From: Tropicimonas_B omnivorans | Lineage (GTDB): Bacteria; Pseudomonadota; Alphaproteobacteria; Rhodobacterales; Rhodobacteraceae | Direction of reading: 5' to 3' | DNA length: 64,000 bases | NCBI RefSeq assembly: GCF_031846565.1 | Contig: NZ_JAVRHL010000002.1 | Span: 992,001 to 1,056,000 of the forward strand | Shown: piece after piece, positions 25,780-34,525 of the stretch | Layout of the letters: the number at the start of each line of letters is the position of its first letter | Position numbering within the stretch: the stretch's first letter is position 1 | The notes under the pieces: generated by a model | Told to the model about the DNA's origin: nothing | Database searches by the model: none | Seen by the model: only the letters and a program-made list of their open reading frames with translations | Program-made: the position numbers and the translations under genes

Positions 25780-27264
25780 ATGGATGTCGCCAGGATAGAC
25801 GCGCTGCGCGCAAGGCCGGTCGCGCCGGGATCGCACATCATCGACGGCGCCCCGCGGCCGGCGTCGGACGGGGCGGTGATGGACGTCGTCTCGCCCATCG
25901 ACGGGCAGGTTCTGACGACGGTGCCGCGCGGCACGGCCGACGATGCCGCGGCCGCGGTCGCGGCGGCGCGGGCCGCCTTCCACGACGGCCGGTGGTCGGA
26001 TCTCCCCCCCGCGGCGCGCAAGGCGGTCCTGCTTCGCTGGGCGGACCTGATCGAGGCGAACGCTCTGGAGCTTGCTGTTCTGGGCGTGCGCGACAACGGC
26101 ACCGAGATCGCCATGGCGATGAAGGCCGAACCCATGTCGGCCGCCGCCGCCATCCGCTTCTACGCCGAGGCCATCGACAAGCTCTACGGTGAGATCGCGC
26201 CGACCGGGCCGGGCAACCTGGGGCTGGTGCACCGCGAACCCGTTGGCGTCGTCGGCGCCATCGTGCCGTGGAACTTCCCGCTGATGATCGGCGCCTGGAA
26301 GCTGGGTCCGGCGCTGGCGGCTGGCAATACCGTGGTCCTGAAACCGGCCGAGACGGCTTCTCTTACGCTCCTGCGCATCGCCGAACTTGCGCTCGAGGCC
26401 GGGATGCCGCCCGGCGTTCTCAACGTCGTGACCGGGGAGGGCGCCGTGGTCGGCGCCGCCATCGCGGAGTCCATGGACGTTGACGTGCTGGTCTTCACCG
26501 GGTCGGGCGCGACGGGCCGGCGGCTTCTGGAGGCGTCGGCGCGGTCGAACCTCAAGCGGGTCTATCTCGAACTCGGGGGCAAGTCGCCGAACGTCGTCTT
26601 CGCAGATGCACCCGACCTCGACGAGGCGGCGAAGGTGTCGGCCTACGGGATCTTCCGCAACTCGGGGCAGGTCTGCGTCGCGGGCTCGCGCCTTCTGGTC
26701 GAACGGTCCATCCACGATGCTTTCGTGGAGAAGCTCGCGGCCGTCGCGCGCCAGATGAAGGTGGGGGATCCGCTCGACCCGGCCACCGGGGCAGGGGCCG
26801 TGAACTCCGAACGCCAGCTCGCGCAGAACCTGCAATTCGTGGAAGAGGCGCGCGCGGCCGGGCGGCGGATCGCCCTCGGCGGCGGCCGCATTCTGGAAGA
26901 GACCGGCGGCTACTACATGGCGCCGACCATCGTCGCGGGCGTCGCGCCGGACGACCGGCTCGCCCGCGAAGAGGTGTTCGGGCCGGTCCTCGCCGTCATT
27001 CCGTTCGACACCGAAGAGGAGGCTACGGCGCTTGCCAACGCCACCGACTACGGGCTTGCCGCGGCGGTCTGGACCGCCGATCTGAGCCGCGCCCACCGCA
27101 TGGTGCGGCGCATCAAGGCCGGCATCGTCCACGTCAACACCTACGGCGGATCGGACCTGACCGTGCCGCTCGGCGGGGTCAAGCAGTCCGGCAACGGGCA
27201 CGACAAGTCCCTGCATGCCTTCGACAAGTACCTCGACCTCAAGACCGCCTGGTTCAAGCTTTGA
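25780..27264 (+). CDS. NAD(P)-dependent aldehyde dehydrogenase
   Basis: A 494-residue ALDH superfamily enzyme. 'GAIVPWNFPLMIGAWKLGPA' is the coenzyme-binding block, 'VFTGSGATGRRLLEASARSN' follows, 'YLELGGKSPNVVF' holds the catalytic Glu, and 'FRNSGQVCVAGSRLLVE' the catalytic Cys. 'EEVFGPVLAVIPFDTEEE' and the C-terminal 'PLGGVKQSGNGHDKSLHAF' complete the fold. It is closest in appearance to amine-pathway dehydrogenases (PuuC/phenylacetaldehyde type). Placed just before the phospho-lyase/kinase pair, it is the likely oxidiser of their aldehyde product to an acid. The start at 25780 has AAGGATAAG upstream. Confidence 0.9.
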   Translation: MDVARIDALRARPVAPGSHIIDGAPRPASDGAVMDVVSPIDGQVLTTVPRGTADDAAAAVAAARAAFHDGRWSDLPPAARKAVLLRWADLIEANALELAVLGVRDNGTEIAMAMKAEPMSAAAAIRFYAEAIDKLYGEIAPTGPGNLGLVHREPVGVVGAIVPWNFPLMIGAWKLGPALAAGNTVVLKPAETASLTLLRIAELALEAGMPPGVLNVVTGEGAVVGAAIAESMDVDVLVFTGSGATGRRLLEASARSNLKRVYLELGGKSPNVVFADAPDLDEAAKVSAYGIFRNSGQVCVAGSRLLVERSIHDAFVEKLAAVARQMKVGDPLDPATGAGAVNSERQLAQNLQFVEEARAAGRRIALGGGRILEETGGYYMAPTIVAGVAPDDRLAREEVFGPVLAVIPFDTEEEATALANATDYGLAAAVWTADLSRAHRMVRRIKAGIVHVNTYGGSDLTVPLGGVKQSGNGHDKSLHAFDKYLDLKTAWFKL

Positions 27265-27287
27265 GGGCCCATCGGCCCGGAGACCGC

Positions 27288-28577
27288 ATGACACGCAGCA
27301 TCGCCGACATCATGAGAGACCGCGACCGCCTTCTGGGGCCGGGCGTGTCGACCTTCTACGACGATCCCGTCCACATCGTGCGGGGCGAAGGCGTCTGGCT
27401 GTGGGACGCGGAGGGGCGCAAGTACCTCGATTGCTACAACAACGTGCCGGTGGTCGGGCACTGCAACCCCCGCGTGGTGGAGGCGATCTGCCGTCAGGCG
27501 GGCACGCTCAACACCCATACGCGCTACCTGCACGAGGGCATTCTCGACTATGTCGACAAGCTGACCGGGACGATGGACGCCTCGCTCGAGGCGGCGGCGA
27601 TGACCTGCACGGGGTCCGAGGCGAACGACATCGCGCTGCGCATGGCCGAGGGGATGACCGGCAAGCGCGGCATCGTCGCCACCGACGCGACCTATCACGG
27701 CAACACCGCGCTGGTCAGCCAGCTCGGGCGCAGCAATCCGCCGAGTGTGGGCTTCGGCCTCGGGCAGTATTTCCGCTTCGTGGAGGCGCCCGACAGCTAC
27801 CGCAGGCCAGACCCGGACGGGCAAACCTTTGCCGCCGCGGTGGAAACCGAGATCGCCGCCCACGAGGCGGAGGGCCATGGCTTCGCCGCGCTCGTCATCT
27901 GCCCCTATTTCCTCAACGAAGGGTTCCCGCAGAACGCGGATGGCTGGCTGAAACCGGTGGCCGAAGTCGTGCGCCGGGCCGGCGGCCTTCTGATCTGCGA
28001 CGAGGTGCAATCGGGCTTCGGGCGCACCGGCACGCATATGTGGGCGCATCAGAAGATGGGCGTCGTGCCCGACATCGTGACCATGGGCAAGCCGATGGGC
28101 AACGGCCATCCGGTCGGCGGCGTCGTTACCCGCGCCGAGATCCTCGGCACGTTCCGGCGCGGCTATCGCTACTTCAATACCTTCGGCGGCAACCCGGTGT
28201 CCTGCGCCGCGGCGATGGCCGTGCTGAAGGAGATCGAGGACAAGGACCTTGTCGCCCATGCGGGCCGCGTCGGCGAGCATGCGCGGCAGCGGCTCTTTGC
28301 GCTCTTGGATAAGTACGAGGTCATCGGCGACGTGCGCGGATCGGGCCTGATCTTCGGCGCGGAAATGGTGCTGGACCGGGAGGACAAGACCCCTGCGACC
28401 GAGTTCACCGACCGCGTCATCAACGCCATGCGCCATCGCGGCATCATCCATTCCAAGCTCGGGCGCCACAAGAACACGCTGAAGATCCGACCGCCGCTGC
28501 CCTTCTCGATCGAGAACGCCGACCTTCTGTTCGACACGCTCGACGAGGTTCTGGCCGAGACTTCGGTGCACGCATGA
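27288..28577 (+). CDS. Class III PLP enzyme of the phospho-lyase (AGXT2L/ETNPPL-like) type
   Basis: A 429-residue fold-type I PLP enzyme. The sequence resembles ethanolamine-phosphate phospho-lyase more than transaminases: 'NNVPVVGHCNPRVVEAI', 'LNTHTRYLHEGILDY', 'TGSEANDIALRMA' and 'PDIVTMGKPMGNGHPVGGV' with the PLP Lys at residue 268; Asp 238 of 'CDEV' holds the pyridine nitrogen. That family eliminates phosphate and ammonia from phosphorylated beta-hydroxy amines (phosphoethanolamine, 5-phosphohydroxylysine) to give an aldehyde. The kinase gene overlaps its stop (ATGA), which supports this over transamination. With the aldehyde dehydrogenase before it, the set forms a three-step amino-alcohol-to-acid route. 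The natural substrate is inferred, not shown. Confidence 0.83.
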   Translation: MTRSIADIMRDRDRLLGPGVSTFYDDPVHIVRGEGVWLWDAEGRKYLDCYNNVPVVGHCNPRVVEAICRQAGTLNTHTRYLHEGILDYVDKLTGTMDASLEAAAMTCTGSEANDIALRMAEGMTGKRGIVATDATYHGNTALVSQLGRSNPPSVGFGLGQYFRFVEAPDSYRRPDPDGQTFAAAVETEIAAHEAEGHGFAALVICPYFLNEGFPQNADGWLKPVAEVVRRAGGLLICDEVQSGFGRTGTHMWAHQKMGVVPDIVTMGKPMGNGHPVGGVVTRAEILGTFRRGYRYFNTFGGNPVSCAAAMAVLKEIEDKDLVAHAGRVGEHARQRLFALLDKYEVIGDVRGSGLIFGAEMVLDREDKTPATEFTDRVINAMRHRGIIHSKLGRHKNTLKIRPPLPFSIENADLLFDTLDEVLAETSVHA

Positions 28578-29569
28578 CCGGAACGGTCGAAACGGCGCTC
28601 GACCTCTGGGGCCTTGCCGGCGCCCGGTCGGATCTTGTCGCCGCCCGCGAAAACGCCGTCTACCGGGTGGAGCAGGGGGGGCGCACCGTCGCTCTCAGGC
28701 TACACCGGACCGGCTACCGCACCGACGCGGAGCTGGCTTCGGAGCTGCAGTGGATGGCGGCGCTGGCCGAAGGCGGGCTCAATGTGCCCGCACCGGTCGC
28801 CGCGCGGGACGACGCGCTTCTGCACGTCGTGGACGGGGTTCAGGTCGATGTGCTGGGATGGCTGAACGGGCGGCCGCTCGGTGCGAGTGGCGTGCCGCTC
28901 GAGCATCCGGACCGCACCGGGCTCTTCCGCGGCATCGGTCGCGAGATGGCGCACCTGCACGCGCTGAGCGACGCCTGGTCGCCACCGCCGGAGTTCACGC
29001 GCTGCCGCTGGGACCGGACGGGTCTTGTGGGCGAGGCGCCGGTCTGGGGCCGCTTCTGGGACAATCCTGCGCTGTCCGAGGCGGATCGCGCGCTGTTCCG
29101 CGACGTGCGTGAGGTTGCCGGTGCCGAGCTTCGGGCGCTCGGTCCCGATGTCGATTTCGGGCTCATCCATGCGGATCTCGTGCGCGAGAACATCCTCGTG
29201 GACGGCGAAAGGCTCCATCTCATCGATTTCGACGATGGCGGCTTCGGTTTTCGCCTGTTCGACGTCGCCACGACGCTTCTGAAGAACATGCGCGAGCCGG
29301 ATTACCCCGCACTGAGGGATGCCCTGATTGAAGGGTACCGGTCGGTGCGCCCGCTCGATCCGGCGCCGCTCGATCTCTTCGTGCTGCTGCGCGCGGCCAG
29401 CTATGTCGGCTGGATCGCTCAGCGCATGGACGAGGACGGCGCGGCCGAGCGCTGCGCACGTTACGCCGCGCAGACCCGCGGGCTGGCCGGCGCCTGGCTC
29501 GAGGCGCGCGCCCCCATAGCCGATGGCGCGGGCAGGGGACTTCAGTCGCACGAGGACGTTCAGACATGA
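28574..29569 (+). CDS. APH-family small-molecule kinase (putative amino-alcohol kinase)
   Basis: A 331-residue protein of the aminoglycoside phosphotransferase/choline-kinase fold. The N-lobe has 'ENAVYRVEQGGRTVALRLHR'. The catalytic Brenner motif is 'LIHADLVRENILV' (HxDxxxxN, residue ~200) and the metal motif 'LHLIDFDDGGFGF' follows. Relatives act on homoserine, ethanolamine and hydroxylysine. Stop/start overlap with the phospho-lyase gene implies that it phosphorylates the beta-hydroxyl of the amine the lyase then cleaves. Antibiotic resistance is unlikely in this context. It also overlaps the HAD gene downstream. Confidence 0.82.
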   Translation: MTGTVETALDLWGLAGARSDLVAARENAVYRVEQGGRTVALRLHRTGYRTDAELASELQWMAALAEGGLNVPAPVAARDDALLHVVDGVQVDVLGWLNGRPLGASGVPLEHPDRTGLFRGIGREMAHLHALSDAWSPPPEFTRCRWDRTGLVGEAPVWGRFWDNPALSEADRALFRDVREVAGAELRALGPDVDFGLIHADLVRENILVDGERLHLIDFDDGGFGFRLFDVATTLLKNMREPDYPALRDALIEGYRSVRPLDPAPLDLFVLLRAASYVGWIAQRMDEDGAAERCARYAAQTRGLAGAWLEARAPIADGAGRGLQSHEDVQT

Positions 29570-30219
29570 CCGACACGCGCGAGGCGCTGGTTCTGGATTT
29601 CGGCGGCGTCATCTCGCGCACGTTGTTCGAGACGCACGATCTGACCGAGCGGTCGCTCGGCCTGCCGCCCGGCACCCTGACCTGGCAGGGTCCGTTCGCG
29701 CCCGAAGGCGACGCGCTCTGGTCGTCGATGCAGGCCGGCGGGATATCGGAGCGCGACTATTACATGCGGCGCATGACCGAGGTCGGCGGCATGGTCGGCG
29801 AGGACTGGACAGAGTTTCCACAGTTCATCGCGCGTGTGCGCGGCGATGATCCCGCTGCGATCATACGGCCGGAATTCCTCGACGCGATCGCAAGGGCGAA
29901 GGCCGGGGGCAAGCGGCTGACAATCCTGTCCAACGAGCTCGACCTCTTCTACGGGACGGGCTTTCGCGACAAGCTGCCGTTCCTGTCCGATTTCGAGCTG
30001 ATCGTCGATGCAACATATACCGGCATCCTGAAGCCCGATCCCGGGGCCTTCGCCTTCGTGACCGACGGGCTCGGTCTGCCGGCGTCGTCCTGCGTCTTCG
30101 TCGACGATCAGCTCAGGAACATACGCGGCGGCGAGACGGCGGGCATGGCCTGCGTGCATTTCGACGTCACCGCTCCCGGCGCCGGCTACGCCGAGGCGCT
30201 GCGCCTTCTCGGTCTTTGA
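29566..30219 (+). CDS. HAD-like hydrolase
   Basis: A 217-residue HAD superfamily protein. Motif I reads 'LVLDFGGVIS', with the nucleophile Asp but Gly at the +2 acid position, as in the 'DFGGV' subgroup of epoxide-hydrolase-N-terminal-like members. Motif II is 'LTILSNEL', the motif III Lys lies in 'GILKPDPGAFAFV' and motif IV is 'CVFVDDQLRNIRGGETAGM'. Loss of the +2 acid usually lowers phosphatase activity. In this operon it may remove a dead-end phosphate ester or act as a dehalogenase-type hydrolase; neither is shown. It starts in an ATGA overlap with the kinase gene. Confidence 0.8.
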   Translation: MTDTREALVLDFGGVISRTLFETHDLTERSLGLPPGTLTWQGPFAPEGDALWSSMQAGGISERDYYMRRMTEVGGMVGEDWTEFPQFIARVRGDDPAAIIRPEFLDAIARAKAGGKRLTILSNELDLFYGTGFRDKLPFLSDFELIVDATYTGILKPDPGAFAFVTDGLGLPASSCVFVDDQLRNIRGGETAGMACVHFDVTAPGAGYAEALRLLGL

Positions 30220-30231
30220 AAGGACAAGACG

Positions 30232-31602
30232 ATGAACGATCTCAGGGACTCCAACTTCATCAAGGCCAACAACGCCCGCTACGGCTGGCACCCGATGGCC
30301 CATCCCGGAGACATGCAGGCGAATCCGCCGCGCATCGTCACCGCCGCCGAGGGGGTGGAGGTCATCGACATCGACGGGCACCGTCTGCTCGATGCGGTGG
30401 GCGGGCTGTGGAACGTCAGCCTCGGCCATTCGGCGCCCGCGGTGAAACAGGCGATGATCGACCAGATCGAGCGCCTGGCCTTTTACAACACCTTCCGCGG
30501 CACCACCCACGACCGGGTGATCGAACTGTCGGTGGCGCTGCGCGAATTCTTCGCCCCCGAAGGAATGGAGCGGGCGTTCTATACCTCTGGCGGGTCGGAC
30601 TCCATCGACACCGCGCTGCGCCTCGCGCGGCAATACCAGCGCATCAAGGGCCAGCCCGAGCGCACGCGGTTCTTCTCGCTCAAGTACGGCTATCACGGCA
30701 CGCATTTCGGCGGCGCGTCGATCAATGGCTCGAACAAGTTCCGCCGCCAGTACGAACCGATGCTGCCGGGCTGCCACCACCTTCCGGCGCCCTATCCCTA
30801 CCGCAACGAGTTCGGCACCGACGATCCGGCGGCGATCGCGCAGGGCATCGCCGCCCGGTTCGAGGCCGATATCGCCTTCTACGGCGCCGACACCATCGCC
30901 GCCTTCGTGATGGAGCCTGTCCTGGGCTCGGGCGGTGTAATCGTGCCGCACGAGACGCTGATGCCGATGATGCGCGATATCTGCACCCGCAACGGCATCC
31001 TGCTGATCGCCGACGAAGTTATCTGCGCCTTCGGGCGCACCGGCTCGGAAAGCGGCTCGCGGCTCTGGGGCGTTCAGCCCGACATGATGGCCACCGCCAA
31101 GGCGCTGACCAACGGCTTCTTCCCGCTCGGCGCGACGCTGGTGAACGGCACGATCGCAGAGGCGTTCGAGACAGCCTCGGGCGCCGACGGCACGATCAGC
31201 CACGGCTACACCAATTCCGGCCACCCGGTCGGCGCGGCGGCCGCGCTCGTCACGCTGGAAGAGGTGCAGAAGCAGGGCGTCGTCGCCAACGCCAAGGCGC
31301 GTGGCGAGCAGCTTCTGGCCGCGCTGGAGCGTCTGAAGGAAAAGCACGACATCGTCGGCGACGTCCGCGGCAAGGGCCTCATGGCGGCGCTGGAGCTGGT
31401 GTCGGACCGCGCGGCGAAAACGCCTCTGGGCAAGGGCGCGGTGCAGGCGATGTTCGATGCGGCCTACGAGGACGGCGTGATGCTGCGCACCTCGGGGAAC
31501 AACATCATCATCTCGCCGTGCCTCGTGATCGAACGCGCCGATATCGACCGGCTCGAGGCGGGGCTGGACACTGGTCTCAAGGCGGCAGCGAACGCCGCCT
31601 GA
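30232..31602 (+). CDS. Class III (omega) aminotransferase
   Basis: A 456-residue PLP enzyme of the omega-amine:pyruvate aminotransferase group. 'DAVGGLWNVSLGHSAPAV', 'FYTSGGSDSIDTALRLARQY', 'YGYHGTHFGGASING', Asp 261 in 'IADEVICAFGRTG' and Lys 290 in 'MATAKALTNGFFPLGA' define it. Unlike the PLP protein at 27288, its blocks are those of true omega-transaminases. It would convert a primary amine (for example tyramine or dopamine) to an aldehyde with pyruvate as acceptor. It lies 12 bp after the HAD gene with AAAGGACAAG before the start and ends the operon. Confidence 0.87.
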   Translation: MNDLRDSNFIKANNARYGWHPMAHPGDMQANPPRIVTAAEGVEVIDIDGHRLLDAVGGLWNVSLGHSAPAVKQAMIDQIERLAFYNTFRGTTHDRVIELSVALREFFAPEGMERAFYTSGGSDSIDTALRLARQYQRIKGQPERTRFFSLKYGYHGTHFGGASINGSNKFRRQYEPMLPGCHHLPAPYPYRNEFGTDDPAAIAQGIAARFEADIAFYGADTIAAFVMEPVLGSGGVIVPHETLMPMMRDICTRNGILLIADEVICAFGRTGSESGSRLWGVQPDMMATAKALTNGFFPLGATLVNGTIAEAFETASGADGTISHGYTNSGHPVGAAAALVTLEEVQKQGVVANAKARGEQLLAALERLKEKHDIVGDVRGKGLMAALELVSDRAAKTPLGKGAVQAMFDAAYEDGVMLRTSGNNIIISPCLVIERADIDRLEAGLDTGLKAAANAA

Positions 31603-31613
31603 GATCGGCCGAT

Positions 31614-31649
31614 CCGCCCGGAGGAGGCGTACCCCCTTCGCCCGGGCGG
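31614..31649. terminator. Hairpin between convergent genes (bidirectional terminator)
   Basis: CCGCCCGG (31614-31621) pairs with CCGGGCGG (31642-31649), between the stop codons of the plus-strand aminotransferase and the minus-strand dctM. Flanking GGCC blocks could lengthen the stem. No long T-run is present. Confidence 0.5.
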
Positions 31650-31662
31650 GCCGGCCGGAAGT

Positions 31663-32961
31663 CTACATCATCCCCGGCAGCCAGAGCGACAGCTGCGGCA
31701 CCGCCACGAGGATGAGAAGCGTCACCAGCATGGCGAACCAGAACGGCATGACGCCGCGGAAGATGTCGAGAAGCGGCACGTTCCGCGCCACCGACTTGAC
31801 GATGAAGACGTTGATCCCGACCGGCGGAGAGATCAGCCCCATCTCCAGCGTCAGGACGACCAGTACCCCGAACCAGATCGGATCGACGCCGAGATCCGTG
31901 ACGACGGGAAAGAAGATCGGCAGCGTCAGCACCAGCATGGCGAGACCCTCGAGGAAGCAGCCGAGCACCAGGTAGATCGCAAGGATCACCAGAAGTGTGC
32001 CGTAGAGCCCTAGATCGAGCGTGACGAGCATCCGGCTGACCTCGGCCGGCAGGTGGCTCAGCGCAACGAACGGGTTGATCAGATGCGCCGCGATCAGGAT
32101 CAGCATGACCGACGCGGTGGTGACGATGCTGCTTTGCGCCGCGTCCCAGAATGCGCGAAGCGAGAGTTGCCCGCTGACGGCGCCGATGCCGATGACGAGC
32201 GCCGCGCCCACCCCCGCCGCCTCGGTCGGAGAGAAGAGACCAGAATAGATGCCGCCGATCGTGATGAAGACCACGATCAGGATCGGCACCGCGCCAAAGA
32301 GCGCGCGGCACTTTTCGGACGGGGTGGTGGCCGGGCCCTTCGGCCCCATGGCCGGCCATGTGGTGCACAGGATCGCGACCGTCAGAAGGAACGCCGTGAG
32401 CAGCAGGATGCCGGGCAGGATACCGGCCATGAACAATCGCCCGATGCTCTGTTCGGTGAGGATCGCGTAGATCACGAAGCCAGTGGACGGCGGAATGAGG
32501 ATGCCGAGCGTGCCGCCTGCGGCCACGACGCCGGTGGACAGGCGCGGGGAGTAGTCGAAGCGGTCCATCTCGGACAGGGCCGTGCGACCCATGGTCAGCG
32601 CCGACGCGACGGAGGATCCCGACAGCGCCGCAAAGCCACCGCAGCCGATCACCGTCGCAGAGGCCAGCCCGCCGCGGACCTGGCCGATCGTGGCATAGGC
32701 GGCATCGTAAAGCCGGCGGCTCATCCCGGTGACGCTGGCGACGTTGCCCATCAGGATGAACAGCGGCACCACGATCAGTTCGGCATTGGAGGCGAGCGCG
32801 AAGGTCTCGGAGGACAGAAGGCCGGTCGCGGCGTTCAGGCCATTGAGGATCCAGATGCCGCCGAACCCCACCGCGAACATCGCGAAGGCCACCGGCACGC
32901 GCATCAGCAGAAGGCCGAGCAGCAGCGCCAGCCCCGCGGTTCCGACGAGTTCGGGGCTCAT
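31663..32961 (-). CDS. dctM: TRAP transporter large membrane subunit (DctM type)
   Basis: A 432-residue membrane protein with about 12 hydrophobic segments. Family marks are 'ALLLGLLLMRVPVAFAMFAV' at the N-terminus, 'VVPLFILMGNVASVTGMSRR', 'FAALSGSSVASALTMG' and 'GTLGILIPPSTGFVIYAI', and 'LISPPVGINVFIVKSVA' near the C-terminus. It is the sodium-coupled channel of the TRAP system. ATG 32961 overlaps the dctQ stop. The frame is open further upstream, but the DctM N-terminus begins here. Confidence 0.93.
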   Translation of the reverse strand: MSPELVGTAGLALLLGLLLMRVPVAFAMFAVGFGGIWILNGLNAATGLLSSETFALASNAELIVVPLFILMGNVASVTGMSRRLYDAAYATIGQVRGGLASATVIGCGGFAALSGSSVASALTMGRTALSEMDRFDYSPRLSTGVVAAGGTLGILIPPSTGFVIYAILTEQSIGRLFMAGILPGILLLTAFLLTVAILCTTWPAMGPKGPATTPSEKCRALFGAVPILIVVFITIGGIYSGLFSPTEAAGVGAALVIGIGAVSGQLSLRAFWDAAQSSIVTTASVMLILIAAHLINPFVALSHLPAEVSRMLVTLDLGLYGTLLVILAIYLVLGCFLEGLAMLVLTLPIFFPVVTDLGVDPIWFGVLVVLTLEMGLISPPVGINVFIVKSVARNVPLLDIFRGVMPFWFAMLVTLLILVAVPQLSLWLPGMM

Positions 32962-33470
32962 TGAGGCTCGCTCCGTTCCATCCGGTCGCCCGCGCCCCCC
33001 GGCAGCGGCGTCGCCGCCCGCAGCAGCATGGTCAGCGCGCCGATCAGGGACAGCACGCAGAGCGCGTACTGGAACCAGGCCGTCGGCAGGCGCAGCAGGT
33101 TCGTGGACAGGTTCAGCATCTGGCTGATCTGCGCCGACTGGAACACCGTCCAGGCGATGCCGATGAAGATCGTCGCGCCGAGAAGGCCGGAGAAGACGTC
33201 GATGGCGCGGTTCAGCGCCGGGGGGAACGCGCTTTCGAAGATGTCGACGACGATGTGGCCCCCGGTCCGGTCGCACAGGGCCAGCCCGCCGAAGACGATC
33301 AGCACCATGGTCATGGTGATGAGATCCTGGGAGCCGTAGAGCGGCGCGCCGAAGTTGCGGCCCACCACGTCCACGACGATCACGCCCGCAACGAAGACCA
33401 GCCCCACCGTTCCGACGAACGCGGACAGGCCGATCAGCCTGTCCGTCACCTTGTGCAGGGTCCGAAGCAT
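32958..33470 (-). CDS. dctQ: TRAP transporter small membrane subunit (DctQ type)
   Basis: A 170-residue protein with four hydrophobic segments: 'GLSAFVGTVGLVFVAGVIVV', one near residue 55, 'VFSGLLGATIFIGIAWTVFQ', and one near residue 140. The conserved 'VVDVVGRNFGAPLYGSQDL' block after segment 1 is typical. It starts at 33470 in an ATGA overlap with dctP and ends in one with dctM. Confidence 0.9.
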   Translation of the reverse strand: MLRTLHKVTDRLIGLSAFVGTVGLVFVAGVIVVDVVGRNFGAPLYGSQDLITMTMVLIVFGGLALCDRTGGHIVVDIFESAFPPALNRAIDVFSGLLGATIFIGIAWTVFQSAQISQMLNLSTNLLRLPTAWFQYALCVLSLIGALTMLLRAATPLPGGAGDRMERSEPQ

Positions 33471-34456
33471 CACTCCGCTTGGATCGCCTGCAAGGTCGCG
33501 TCGCCGCCGACCTCGGCCACGTAGGCGTCGGTGACCTCGGCCAGCGCCTCGTTGAAGGCGTCCGCCTCGGCGCTCTCGAGCTCGATCACCGTGGTGCTGT
33601 CGGACTCGCGCGCGGCCTCGAGGGCGGCGTCGGCGGTGGCGATCCACGCCTCTTCGGTCATCTGCGAGATCGGCGCGCCCTTGATCTCGTCGAGCGCGGC
33701 CTTCGCCTCGTCCGAGAGGCCGTCATAGGCGCCCTGGTTCATCACCGTGTAGAAGGCTGTCCGGCCGAAGTTGGGGCCGGTGGTGACGCTGTCCACCACC
33801 TCGTTGAGCTTGAAGTCCGACAGGACGGACGCGCCCGAGATCACACCGTCGATCAGGCCGGTCTGCAGGCCGTTGTAGACCTGCGTCATCGGGAACTGCA
33901 CCGGCGTCGCGCCGAGCGCTTCCATCGCATCGGCCGAGATGGAGCCGGCGACGCGTATCTTCAGGCCGCGCAGATCCTCGGGGCTGCGGATTTCCGTGTC
34001 GCGCATCATCAGGATGTTGGGCTCGGACGCCCAGAGCGCGAGGACCTCGGTGCGGGGATATTCGTCGCTGATCTCGCCGGACTCGAAGGCGCGCCACAGC
34101 GCGGCATGGCCCGGACGGTCGAGCGGCAGCGCGCCCGGAAGCTCGAGGATCAGGCTCTTGGGGAATTGCGACGAGGTGTAGGCTTGCACGCCCCAGCCCA
34201 TGTCGGCGGTGCCCTGAAGCACGCGCACGAACTGGTCCGCGGGGCCGGCGCCCAGCTCTCCGCCGTGGAAGCCGCGCAGGGTGACTGCGCCGTCCGTGCC
34301 CTCGCTCAGCGCCTCGGCGAGGGGCTCCATCTGGGCGGCGTTGATGGTGTGCATCGGCGGCGCCCAGTTGGCGTATTTCAGCTCTTGCGCACCGGCGGAT
34401 CCGGCAAGGATGGCGACGCCGAAGGCGGCCGCCGCGGCGGTGGATGCGATGTTCAT
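33470..34456 (-). CDS. dctP: TRAP transporter substrate-binding protein (DctP family)
   Basis: A 328-residue periplasmic binding protein with a signal peptide ('AAAAFGVAILAGSAGAQ'). DctP blocks are 'LKYANWAPPMHTINAAQ', 'GADQ'-like 'AGPADQFVRVLQGTADMGWG', 'LRGLKIRVAGSISADAMEAL' with the ligand-contacting Arg, and 'VYNGLQTGLIDGVISGAS'. It binds a carboxylate for DctQM. A TTAACAAGTTAA site 47 bp upstream links it to the HpaR-type regulon, so an aromatic acid such as a hydroxyphenylacetate is a reasonable guess for its ligand. Confidence 0.92.
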   Translation of the reverse strand: MNIASTAAAAAFGVAILAGSAGAQELKYANWAPPMHTINAAQMEPLAEALSEGTDGAVTLRGFHGGELGAGPADQFVRVLQGTADMGWGVQAYTSSQFPKSLILELPGALPLDRPGHAALWRAFESGEISDEYPRTEVLALWASEPNILMMRDTEIRSPEDLRGLKIRVAGSISADAMEALGATPVQFPMTQVYNGLQTGLIDGVISGASVLSDFKLNEVVDSVTTGPNFGRTAFYTVMNQGAYDGLSDEAKAALDEIKGAPISQMTEEAWIATADAALEAARESDSTTVIELESAEADAFNEALAEVTDAYVAEVGGDATLQAIQAE

Positions 34457-34502
34457 GATGGTCCTCCCTTACGCTTGCGATCGTACCATGAGGCACGGTT
34501 GC

Positions 34503-34514
34503 TTAACAAGTTAA
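34503..34514. promoter_or_regulatory. Putative HpaR-type operator before dctP
   Basis: TTAACAAGTTAA, identical to the site at 22606-22617, lies in the 69-bp gap between the ferredoxin reductase stop and the dctP start (both minus strand). It is the only AT-rich patch in this gap. Confidence 0.6.
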
Positions 34515-34525
34515 ACTAATCCCGG

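Noticed and set aside
28574..29569. Aminoglycoside resistance gene
   Set aside because: The fold is APH-like, but gene overlap with a phospho-lyase and a HAD gene in a catabolic operon makes a metabolic kinase far more likely.
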